From contig CABROZ010000106.1 of the NCBI GenBank assembly GCA_902472795.1, forward strand, positions 1-7,791: 7,791 nucleotides of DNA, in the 5' to 3' direction. Position 1 is the first letter of the stretch, and each line of letters opens with the position of its first letter. A program made the position numbers and the translations under genes. The notes beneath the pieces were generated by a model, which worked only from the letters and a program-made list of their open reading frames with translations, searched no databases and had not been told where the DNA came from. Positions 1 through 5,861 of this stretch are shown here, piece after piece. Source of the stretch: an uncultured Bacteroides sp. (GTDB taxonomy: Bacteria > Bacteroidota > Bacteroidia > Bacteroidales > Bacteroidaceae).

Positions 1-505
1 GGTAGCCGCGGCGGTGAAGCGATTCGCCGCTGGAGTCGAGCGAAAGGGTGCAGCTGTTTTCGGCAATGTGGATGTTGAGCAGCACATCCGGTTTGTTGAT
101 GCGTACGTTGGGACGGTTTCCGGTCTTTTCGCGGAAGTAGTCGGCAATGGCATCTTTTATTTTGTATGAGACGAACTTGCTGTGGCGGAATTCGTCGCTG
201 AAGACAACCGCATCGACGGCAAAGGTCTTGTCAACGTCCATGTAGTCATCCCAGTGGATGGCTTTGACCTGCTCATAGACTTCGTCGGCGTCCTTGGCCG
301 TGAAGTGCTTAATAGGTTTCAGGATGCGGATGGCTGTACGCAGGCAGAAGTTGGCTTTGTACATCATCTCCTTGTCTCCGCTGAAGGATACCATGCGGCG
401 GCCTATCTGGATGTCGTTGGCTCCTAATGCAGTGAGTTCTGCGGCCAGGACTTCTTCCAATCCTTGGAAGGTTTTGGCAATCATTTCAAAAGGTTGTTCG
501 CTCAT
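1..505 (-). CDS. rlmL: RlmL-type 23S rRNA guanine-N2 methyltransferase, N-terminal part (cut by left edge)
   Basis: The minus strand is open from an ATG at 505 to the left edge, giving 168 codons that begin MSEQPFEMIAKTFQGLEEVL. Residues 1 to about 60 match the ferredoxin-like N-terminal region and about 60-165 the THUMP RNA-binding domain of the RlmL/YcbY family. The last visible residues, SGESLHRRGY, are the conserved junction motif just before the Rossmann methyltransferase domain, which lies outside the window. Family members use S-adenosylmethionine to make m2G2445 in 23S rRNA (E. coli numbering). In E. coli this unit is fused to RlmK; whether that is so here cannot be seen. The gene starts 69 bp after the cysE stop on the same strand, with no TAnnTTTG box between, so the two are probably cotranscribed. 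The family is clear; the exact modified base is inferred from homology. Confidence 0.88.
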   Translation of the reverse strand, partial: MSEQPFEMIAKTFQGLEEVLAAELTALGANDIQIGRRMVSFSGDKEMMYKANFCLRTAIRILKPIKHFTAKDADEVYEQVKAIHWDDYMDVDKTFAVDAVVFSDEFRHSKFVSYKIKDAIADYFREKTGNRPNVRINKPDVLLNIHIAENSCTLSLDSSGESLHRRGY

Positions 506-574
506 TTAGGGTTATATCTTATTGACTTGTTATTCTTTTCGTTTGTTGCCTTCCGGCGTTTCATTTATCTGCTA

Positions 575-1474
575 TTATCTTTTTGCTTTGGTCTGTACAA
601 TCCGGGCTCCGGCCTGTACGTTTTCGGTTACCCAGATGTTGCCTCCTACGGTGGCGCCCTTGCCTACGGTGATGCGTCCCAGGATGGTGGCGTTGGAGTA
701 AACGATGACGTCGTCTTCCAGGATGGGGTGGCGGGGAATGCCTTTGATGGGTTTCCCGTTTTCGTCGAGCGGGAAGCTTTTGGCGCCGAGGGTTACTCCT
801 TGATACAGCTTCACGTTGCTGCCGATGATGCAGGTTTCGCCGATGACGACACCCGTGCCGTGGTCGATGGTGAAGTAGCTTCCGATTTGTGCGCCCGGAT
901 GGATGTCGATTCCTGTTTCGCTATGCGCCATCTCGGTGATGATGCGCGGGATGAGGGGAACACCCAGTACGAGCAGTTCGTGGGCGATGCGGTAGTTGCT
1001 GATGGCACGTATGGCCGGGTAACAGCTGATGACCTCGCCGAACGAGTGTGCGGCAGGGTCGCCGTTGTAGGCAGCTTCTACGTCGGTGGCCAGTATGCGT
1101 CGCAGTTGGGGCAGATGGCTGATGAACTTGGCTGCTATTTGGGCGGCTTCTTCGCGTTGCACTTCGGTGCAGCTGCTGCATTCGCCGTCGCTTCCGAAGC
1201 AGAGGCCTGCCAGTATCTGGTCGGTCAGCAGGTCGAACAGGCGTTCTACGTTGACGCCGATGTGGTAGTTGATGGTACAGCTGTTGATGGTTGAATTGCC
1301 GAAATAGCCGGGAAAGATGATGGCTCGTGCCAACTCAATGATGTCGCGCAAGGCTTGGGCTGATGGCAAGGGGTTGCCGTCGGTGTGTTGGTGAAACAGT
1401 CCTTTGTATGATTCGCTTTCCGATAGCTCATCGACTGCTTGTGTCAAGATGTGAGTAAAGTTGAGTGGACTCAT
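575..1474 (-). CDS. cysE: Serine O-acetyltransferase
   Basis: This 299-residue protein transfers acetyl from acetyl-CoA to L-serine, giving O-acetylserine, the first step of cysteine synthesis in the cytoplasm. The N-terminal half is helical and contains DVEAAYNGDPAA (131-142), the conserved SAT motif. The C-terminal half is a left-handed beta helix of hexapeptide repeats with the expected active-site elements: DIHPGA (190-195), DHGTG (204-208, His205) and RHP (248-250, His249). The frame extends 18 codons further upstream to 1528, but the ATG at 1474 is preferred: it has AAGGATAG upstream, and a -7 box at 1506-1513 would put the transcript start inside the longer version. Oddities: cysteines at 92, 99 and 102 (CX6CX2C), and a C-terminus (GARIVQTKAKR) without the GVPA[KR] motif of the E. 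coli enzyme. Probably the first gene of a cysE-rlmL unit. Confidence 0.93.
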   Translation of the reverse strand: MSPLNFTHILTQAVDELSESESYKGLFHQHTDGNPLPSAQALRDIIELARAIIFPGYFGNSTINSCTINYHIGVNVERLFDLLTDQILAGLCFGSDGECSSCTEVQREEAAQIAAKFISHLPQLRRILATDVEAAYNGDPAAHSFGEVISCYPAIRAISNYRIAHELLVLGVPLIPRIITEMAHSETGIDIHPGAQIGSYFTIDHGTGVVIGETCIIGSNVKLYQGVTLGAKSFPLDENGKPIKGIPRHPILEDDVIVYSNATILGRITVGKGATVGGNIWVTENVQAGARIVQTKAKR

Positions 1475-1505
1475 TATGCTATCCTTTGTATTGATAAAGT
1501 GTTGG

Positions 1506-1513
1506 CAAAGGTA
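1506..1513 (-). promoter_or_regulatory. Bacteroides-type -7 box upstream of cysE
   Basis: Read on the minus strand this is TACCTTTG, a full match to the TAnnTTTG box of the Bacteroides primary sigma factor. Transcription would begin near 1499, leaving a leader of about 25 nt before the cysE ATG. The -33 element is poor: the best candidate is TTTA 21 nt upstream. The call rests mainly on the -7 match and its position. Confidence 0.5.
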
Positions 1514-1570
1514 CGAAGTATTCAGCAAAATTCCTAAATATCCCTCATTTATAGTTCGGTAATTGCAAGA

Positions 1571-1641
1571 AATCCGGGTGCAGGCGGCAGAAAAGGACGT
1601 GTTTCGCGGGGGAAAACGTCTGTGCCGCCGGCATCCGGATT
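1571..1641 (-). terminator. Long hairpin after lgt, probable terminator
   Basis: Arms 1571-1589 and 1623-1641 pair at 17 of 19 positions. Inside them GACGT/ACGTC (1596-1600 with 1616-1620) and TTTC/GAAA (1602-1605 with 1612-1615) pair in register, closing on a short G-rich loop. On the minus strand the hairpin begins 33 nt after the lgt stop and is followed by TTTCTTG, a short and imperfect U-tract. It lies upstream of the cysE promoter box, which fits termination of lgt transcripts. The stem is longer than a usual intrinsic terminator, so another role is possible. The rest of the 200-bp lgt-cysE gap shows only a second copy of CCGGCGGCA (minus strand, 1663-1671) that could compete for pairing. 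Confidence 0.55.
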
Positions 1642-1674
1642 GAGGGGGACGGGGACTGTGCTTGCCGCCGGAAC

Positions 1675-2583
1675 TTACCGGGCGGCCGTGTGCTTATGAT
1701 AGAAAAACATGCAATAGATGCCGATGATGACGAACGGTATGCTGAGCCATTGTCCCATGTTCAGCGTCATGCCGTCCTCGAAAGCTACCTGGTTTTCCTT
1801 CAGGAACTCGATGAAGAAACGGAATATGAATATCTCCGTCAGGCAAAGGCCGAAGAAGAAGCCGCGGGGGTAGGTCAGCGAGGCATCGATCTGTTTGGAG
1901 GTCGATTGGCTCCAGGTGGTGTTGAAGTTGGTTTCGAGCTTGTTTTCTTGCTTTTTCACTCCGCGCTTGTAGAGGTAGAGCATGCCCAAGGCGAAGATAA
2001 AGTAGGCGATGGCTTCGTACAGCTGTGCCGGGTGGCGGGGAACGGAATCGACTCTTTCGAATACGAAGGCCCAGGGTACGTTGGTAGGCATACCGATGAT
2101 TTCGGAGTTCATCAGGTTGGCCAGGCGGATGCAGCAGGCGGTGATGGGGGTGGCGACGGCAATCATGTCGAGCACGTCCATGTAGTGCATCTTCGTCTTA
2201 CGGCAGTAGAGCCACAGGGCGATGATGAGACCCAGCGTACCACCGTGGCTGGCAAGTCCTTCGTATCCGGTGAATTTCCATCCTCCGTCGGGCAGAATCT
2301 TGATGGGCAGTATCATCTCCCAGAAGTGGTGCAGGTAATAGTCGGGCTGGTAGAAGAGGCAGTGTCCCAGACGCGAGCCTATCAGGATGCCGAAGAAGCA
2401 GTAGAAGAACAGGGGTTCGAACTTGTCGTCGGAAATCTTGCGGTCGCGGTATTGCCGGCGCACGATGAAGTAGGAGAAAACCAGGCCGATGATCCACAAA
2501 AGACCATAGTAGCGGATGGAGATGCCGAAGAGGTTGAATAGTTCGGGATCGGGATTCCAGTTGATGCTGAGTAGTGGTAACAT
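1675..2583 (-). CDS. lgt: Prolipoprotein diacylglyceryl transferase (Lgt)
   Basis: This inner-membrane enzyme moves a diacylglyceryl group from phosphatidylglycerol to the lipobox cysteine of prolipoproteins, the first step of lipoprotein maturation. The 302 residues form several hydrophobic helices. Visible family motifs are RYYG (24-27, Tyr26), SHGG (112-115, His113), the signature IRLANLMNSEIIG (152-164, with Arg153, Asn156 and Glu161), RHPAQLYE (183-190) and RFFIEF (255-260, Arg255 and Glu259). The first glycine of the usual GRxxN signature is Ile152 here. A polar, lysine-rich stretch at about 207-237 lengthens the loop before the last helices. The ATG at 2583 starts naturally at MLPLLSINWNPDPELF. 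The gene has its own promoter-like pair of boxes just after the PanE-like gene and a long hairpin after its stop, so it may form a single-gene unit. Confidence 0.96.
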   Translation of the reverse strand: MLPLLSINWNPDPELFNLFGISIRYYGLLWIIGLVFSYFIVRRQYRDRKISDDKFEPLFFYCFFGILIGSRLGHCLFYQPDYYLHHFWEMILPIKILPDGGWKFTGYEGLASHGGTLGLIIALWLYCRKTKMHYMDVLDMIAVATPITACCIRLANLMNSEIIGMPTNVPWAFVFERVDSVPRHPAQLYEAIAYFIFALGMLYLYKRGVKKQENKLETNFNTTWSQSTSKQIDASLTYPRGFFFGLCLTEIFIFRFFIEFLKENQVAFEDGMTLNMGQWLSIPFVIIGIYCMFFYHKHTAAR

Positions 2584-2634
2584 GGAGTTTCTTGATTATT
2601 CGTTAGTTTGGTTATTGTTCTTGTTTACAGCTGC

Positions 2635-2665
2635 CAAAAGTAGCTTTTATTCGGCAAAGGACAAA
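2635..2665 (-). promoter_or_regulatory. Bacteroides-type promoter for lgt
   Basis: On the minus strand, TTTG (2662-2665) is followed after exactly 19 nt by TACTTTTG (2635-2642). This matches both boxes of the Bacteroides consensus TTTG-N19-21-TAnnTTTG. Transcription would start near 2628, giving a leader of about 45 nt before the lgt ATG. The -33 box lies only 9 nt past the stop of the upstream PanE-like gene. This is the best promoter match in the window. Confidence 0.65.
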
Positions 2666-2674
2666 ATCTGCGTG

Positions 2675-3601
2675 TCACAGATTTCGGAACTTTTCCGCCA
2701 CCATGCGATAGGTGGGGATGTCGATGCCCTGTGCTTCGGCGGCGGCAATCATGTCGAACAGCAATCCCTGCACTTCGCTTTCGTGTCCGCGGGCCAGGTC
2801 TTTCTGCATGGAGGCGGTGCTGTGCGGGTCGAGCTTGTCCATCACTTTCAGGTTGTACTCCACCAGGTCTTCTTTCGGCTCGATGCCCAACTTGCGCCCT
2901 AAGGCAGCACTTTCGCGCGAGAGGCCGATGAAGGTGTCGCGTACGGGGCCGGGCTTCTGTACTTCGCCCATGGGCACGTCGTAGTAGGCTCCGGTGACGG
3001 CCATGGCCGAGATGAACGACCACTTGACGAAAGTATCGCGGTTGATGTCGTCGGACAGTTCGGCCTTGATGCCGCTGTCCTGCAGGTCGCGCTGCACGGC
3101 TTCCAGTGTTTCACGGGGAACAACCGTCCCCTGGTGGGCACCGAATACCAAGCGGAATATCCGTCCCATTTGGGTGATTTCGCCCTTACCGCTGACGAAG
3201 CCTACGATGTAGATGCAGCCGTCGAGCACCGTTACGCCGGGTACCAGTCGCTGGATGCGGGGACCTGTGCCGTAAACGTTGAGGATGGGGATGACAACGG
3301 TTTCGGGTTTCGAAGCCCGGCGGATGAGGTCGGTGATGGAGTCGATGGAGTAGCCTTTGACGCAGACGAAGATGACGTCGGCTTTGTCCTGATATTCTTC
3401 GGCCGTGCAAGCGGGGATGTTCAGGGTATGTTCGCCTTTCAGGTCGCTGTGAAGGCGTAGTCCGTGTTCGCGAATGGCAGCCAGATGTTCGCCGCGGGCA
3501 ATGCAGGTGACGTTTTTACCTGCCAGTGCCAGGAAGGCAGCGATGCTTCCGCCTACGCCGCCGGTACCTGCTATGAGGTATTTCAGATTACTGTTTGCCA
3601 T
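2675..3601 (-). CDS. Ketopantoate reductase family protein (PanE/ApbA-like)
   Basis: The 308-residue protein has the two-domain layout of PanE/ApbA enzymes, which use NADPH to reduce 2-dehydropantoate to pantoate in pantothenate and coenzyme A synthesis. The N-terminal Rossmann fold starts with GTGGVGG (12-18), followed by VKGYS (81-85) and NVYG (109-112, the position of the catalytic-site Asn). The helical C-terminal domain has the presumed catalytic Lys193 in FVKWSF, then STASMQKDL (261-269) and HESEV (273-277, presumed Glu275). Two asparagines that normally follow the catalytic Lys at +4 and +8 are Ile197 and Ala201 here, so the substrate may be another 2-keto acid; no gene symbol is given for that reason. 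The start at 3601 lies 14 bp after the stop of the upstream secreted-protein gene, suggesting cotranscription. The family is secure; the reaction is not. Confidence 0.85.
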   Translation of the reverse strand: MANSNLKYLIAGTGGVGGSIAAFLALAGKNVTCIARGEHLAAIREHGLRLHSDLKGEHTLNIPACTAEEYQDKADVIFVCVKGYSIDSITDLIRRASKPETVVIPILNVYGTGPRIQRLVPGVTVLDGCIYIVGFVSGKGEITQMGRIFRLVFGAHQGTVVPRETLEAVQRDLQDSGIKAELSDDINRDTFVKWSFISAMAVTGAYYDVPMGEVQKPGPVRDTFIGLSRESAALGRKLGIEPKEDLVEYNLKVMDKLDPHSTASMQKDLARGHESEVQGLLFDMIAAAEAQGIDIPTYRMVAEKFRNL

Positions 3602-3615
3602 TTGTTGTGTATGGT

Positions 3616-4428
3616 TTATTGAACGTAGTTTTCCTTTTCCATATAGTAAAGCCCTTCGCCCCGGTCACCGTTTTCCATGTCTTCCAGCTCTACTTTGAAG
3701 ATACGGTAGGGAAGGTCTTTTTTGGGATGCTTGGGCATGTCTACTGTCAATAGATAGGCGTTGCCATATTCGTTGCTGTCGAAATATTCTTTTATTTCCT
3801 GCTTCATCAGCACGGGGACTTTCTCGCCGTCTATCCAGACGGTGACTTTCAGTTGCCCGGGGCGGGGAGCCATCTGGCATTCTCTGGCTTCTTTGTTTTG
3901 TTCTTGTTGCTCAATGTCACTCAGGTTTTCACCGTGTACCAATGACTCGGGCTTTGTTTCTTTCATCCATTGGTAGGTACGTGTCAAGCTCATGGGACGG
4001 ACGTATATCTGATAAGTAGGCATGGCTCCGGGGATGCAGAAAGCACGCAGGCCATAAGCTTCCATACGATGATAACGTATGTCGAGTGTAGTGTCGCGGT
4101 CGGCGATGAAATCCCAGGCCCAGAACTCCAGGCGGTGTTCAGTCTCGGGCAGCCCGCTTTTCATGGCAATGTGCGCATAGGAGGGCAGATAAATAGAGGC
4201 TGCACTTTGATATTTCCCTTTGGGTATACGGGCCGTGTAATGCCCGTCTTTGTCGGTTATGGCTTCTATGATGTCATTGAACTGCGGGTTTTGCCACCAG
4301 ACGCTGGCACTGTCTATCGGCTGTCCGTTGTAATCAGTCACCCGTCCGTGAATGGTTACCGAGTCTTGCTGTTGTGCATAAACGGCAGTACAGGACAATA
4401 AGAATAAAAGGAAGATAATCTGTTTCAC
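3616..4428 (-). CDS. Secreted carboxypeptidase-regulatory-like domain protein, function unknown
   Basis: I do not recognise a specific function. The 270 residues begin with a signal peptide (MKQIIFLLFLLSCTAVYA, probable cleavage after Ala18 before QQQ). LLSC at 10-13 weakly resembles a lipobox, so a lipoprotein is possible though less likely. Residues about 24-85 (SVTIHGRVTDYNGQPIDSAS, then TDKDGHYTARIPKG) fit a CarboxypepD_reg-like beta-sandwich, a fold common in exported Bacteroidetes proteins. The rest (about 95-270) appears beta-rich, with a Glu/Gln-rich linker near 155-185. The start is GTG: in-frame TAA TAA codons lie 18 nt upstream, and the next Met is residue 89, after the signal peptide. 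No good ribosome-binding site or TAnnTTTG box is visible in the 77 bp after ychF. It probably shares a transcript with the downstream PanE-like gene. Confidence 0.75.
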   Translation of the reverse strand: MKQIIFLLFLLSCTAVYAQQQDSVTIHGRVTDYNGQPIDSASVWWQNPQFNDIIEAITDKDGHYTARIPKGKYQSAASIYLPSYAHIAMKSGLPETEHRLEFWAWDFIADRDTTLDIRYHRMEAYGLRAFCIPGAMPTYQIYVRPMSLTRTYQWMKETKPESLVHGENLSDIEQQEQNKEARECQMAPRPGQLKVTVWIDGEKVPVLMKQEIKEYFDSNEYGNAYLLTVDMPKHPKKDLPYRIFKVELEDMENGDRGEGLYYMEKENYVQ

Positions 4429-4459
4429 AGTATTGTTATTGTATGGAGTTTATTAGAAA

Positions 4460-4490
4460 ATGGCAATGTACTTTCTTTGTACATTGCCAT
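4460..4490 (-). terminator. Hairpin after ychF, probable intrinsic terminator
   Basis: ATGGCAATGTAC (4460-4471) and GTACATTGCCAT (4479-4490) form a perfect 12-bp stem with a 7-nt loop. Read on the minus strand it begins 15 nt after the ychF stop and is followed by TTTTCT. On the plus strand no T-run follows, so it should act on minus-strand transcripts. The stem is AT-rich and the U-tract short, so termination may be partial; this matters because no promoter is evident for the gene after it. Confidence 0.65.
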
Positions 4491-4505
4491 CTGGAATGAA
4501 TATCA

Positions 4506-5609
4506 TTACACATTGAACCTGAAGTGCATGATGTCCCCATCCTGCACCACATACTCCTTGCCTTCCACACCCAACTTTCCGGCTTCGCGCACGGCTGCTT
4601 CGCTGCCATACTTGATATAATCCTCATACTTGATGACCTCTGCCCGGATAAACCCTTTCTCGAAATCCGTATGGATAACGCCGGCGCATTGCGGTGCTTT
4701 CCATCCCTTGCGATAGGTCCATGCCTTTACTTCCATCTCTCCGGCAGTGATGAAGGTTTCGAGGTTCAGCAGGCTGTAGATAGCTTTAATCAAACGGTTG
4801 CAACCGCTCTCTTTCAGTCCCAGGTCTTCGAGGAACATCTGTTTTTCCTCGTATGTCTCCAGTTCGGCAATATCGGCCTCGGTCTGGGCGGAGATGATGA
4901 TAAGTTCGGCATCCTCGCCCTTGATGGCTTCGCGCACCTGCTCTACGTACTGGTTGCCGCCGGCGGCACTGACGTCATCCACGTTGCAGACGTAGAGCAC
5001 AGGTTTGGTAGTAAGCAGGAACATCTGCTTGGCGCATTGTTCCTCGTCGTCGTTCTGCGGGATGACGGTGCGGGCGCTTTGTCCTTGTTCCAGGGCATCC
5101 TTGTAGCGGAGCAGGAGTTCGTACTCTATCTTTGCAGCCTTGTCGCCACCCACCTTGGCTATTTTCTCTACGCGCTTGATGCGGTTTTCCACGGTTTCGA
5201 GGTCCTTCAGTTGCAGCTCTGTGTCGATGATTTCCTTGTCGCGCACGGGGTTCACCGAACCGTCCACGTGGACGATGTTGCCGTTGTCGAAGCAGCGCAG
5301 CACGTGAATGATGGCGTCGCACTCGCGGATGTTGCCCAAGAACTGGTTGCCGAGTCCTTCACCTTTGCTGGCGCCCTTCACCAGTCCGGCAATGTCGACG
5401 ATGTCGCACACGGCAGGTACGATACGCCCCGGGTGAACCAGCTCGGCGAGCTTCGTCAGTCGTTCGTCGGGTACGGACACTTGTCCCATTTGGGCGTCGA
5501 TTGTACAGAACGGGAAGTTTGCCGCTTGTGCCTTTGCGCTGCTCAAGCAGTTGAAAAGAGTGGATTTTCCTACGTTGGGAAGGCCCACGATACCAGCTTT
5601 TAATGCCAT
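4506..5609 (-). CDS. ychF: Ribosome-binding ATPase YchF (OLA1/Obg family)
   Basis: This cytoplasmic P-loop ATPase of the Obg/OLA1 group binds ribosomes; in E. coli it is linked to stress response. At 367 residues it is close to the 363 of the E. coli protein. Motifs: P-loop GLPNVGKST (9-17); NFPFCTI (31-37) with Cys35, equivalent to the redox-sensitive cysteine of E. coli YchF; switch II DIAGL (72-76), with a hydrophobic residue where Ras-type GTPases have Gln; and a G4-position motif NVDD (209-212). A charged helical segment at about 130-175 fits the coiled-coil insertion, and the C-terminus (QDGDIMHFRFNV) is the conserved end of the TGS domain. The published family G4 motif is NxxE, so Asp at its fourth position is a small departure. 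The ATG at 5609 places the P-loop correctly. It has its own promoter-like boxes and a hairpin after the stop. Confidence 0.97.
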   Translation of the reverse strand: MALKAGIVGLPNVGKSTLFNCLSSAKAQAANFPFCTIDAQMGQVSVPDERLTKLAELVHPGRIVPAVCDIVDIAGLVKGASKGEGLGNQFLGNIRECDAIIHVLRCFDNGNIVHVDGSVNPVRDKEIIDTELQLKDLETVENRIKRVEKIAKVGGDKAAKIEYELLLRYKDALEQGQSARTVIPQNDDEEQCAKQMFLLTTKPVLYVCNVDDVSAAGGNQYVEQVREAIKGEDAELIIISAQTEADIAELETYEEKQMFLEDLGLKESGCNRLIKAIYSLLNLETFITAGEMEVKAWTYRKGWKAPQCAGVIHTDFEKGFIRAEVIKYEDYIKYGSEAAVREAGKLGVEGKEYVVQDGDIMHFRFNV

Positions 5610-5651
5610 AGTGTTATCTTGTTTTTTAGTTATTGTTCAGTTAATTGGATG

Positions 5652-5683
5652 CAAAGATAGTGCAAACCGAAGGCAGAATGAAA
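5652..5683 (-). promoter_or_regulatory. Bacteroides-type promoter for ychF
   Basis: On the minus strand, TTTC (5680-5683, one mismatch to TTTG) precedes TATCTTTG (5652-5659) by 20 nt, within the spacing of the Bacteroides consensus. Transcription would start near 5645, giving a leader of about 36 nt to the ychF ATG. The -33 region overlaps an 18-bp palindrome. Confidence 0.55.
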
Positions 5684-5698
5684 TGAACGCGTTCATTT
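5681..5698. promoter_or_regulatory. Perfect 18-bp palindrome, candidate operator
   Basis: AAATGAACGCGTTCATTT is its own reverse complement. It overlaps the -33 region of the ychF promoter, where a dimeric repressor could block transcription. It could also fold on the plus strand as a 7-bp stem with a CGCG loop followed by six T residues (5696-5701), a weak terminator of transcripts antisense to ychF. No regulator gene is visible here, and the role is inferred from symmetry and position only. Confidence 0.45.
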
Positions 5699-5809
5699 TT
5701 TATGCTGAGGTGCAGCCTATCTTCACTTTTTTAAGCAAAGATAGTACTTACCGGGGAAAGTGGGTATGTTAATTTGCATTAAAAGCACGAGAGTAAAATG
5801 ATAAATTGA

Positions 5810-5817
5810 TAGTTTTG
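5810..5817 (+). promoter_or_regulatory. Possible -7 box for the GH43 gene
   Basis: TAGTTTTG matches TAnnTTTG and lies 44 nt before the GH43 start codon, which would leave a leader of about 38 nt. No TTTG is found 19-21 nt upstream; the nearest (5773-5776) is 33 nt away. The region is very AT-rich, so the match may be chance, or the promoter may need an activator, as is common for polysaccharide-use genes. Confidence 0.35.
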
Positions 5818-5861
5818 TCGCAATTATAAATTTAAGTATCATTCTATAAATCAATGCGATT

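Larger units (their letters stand above)
5651..5745. repeat. Two direct copies of GCAAAGATAGT in the ychF upstream region
   Basis: GCAAAGATAGT occurs at 5651-5661 and again, identical, at 5735-5745, 84 bp apart. On the minus strand each contains TATCTTTG. The proximal copy is the -7 box of the ychF promoter; the distal copy lacks a TTTG at the right spacing, so it is either a weak second promoter, a remnant of duplication, or chance. Confidence 0.4.

Noticed and set aside
464..1294. Plus-strand open frame of 276 codons opposite cysE
   Set aside because: The minus strand encodes an intact serine acetyltransferase with all active-site motifs; the opposite translation looks like antisense composition (runs of VDADVVV type).
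1475..1528. Longer cysE start at 1528
   Set aside because: The extra 18 residues do not resemble SAT sequence, and the -7 box at 1506-1513 lies within them; the ATG at 1474 has a better upstream purine stretch.
1690..2541. Plus-strand open frame of 283 codons opposite lgt
   Set aside because: Antisense shadow of lgt; acidic, low-complexity translation with no family resemblance.
4524..5603. Long plus-strand open frame (359 codons) covering almost all of ychF
   Set aside because: It is the antisense of a clearly conserved gene, has no recognisable motifs, and arises because the sense gene lacks TTA, CTA and TCA codons in that register.
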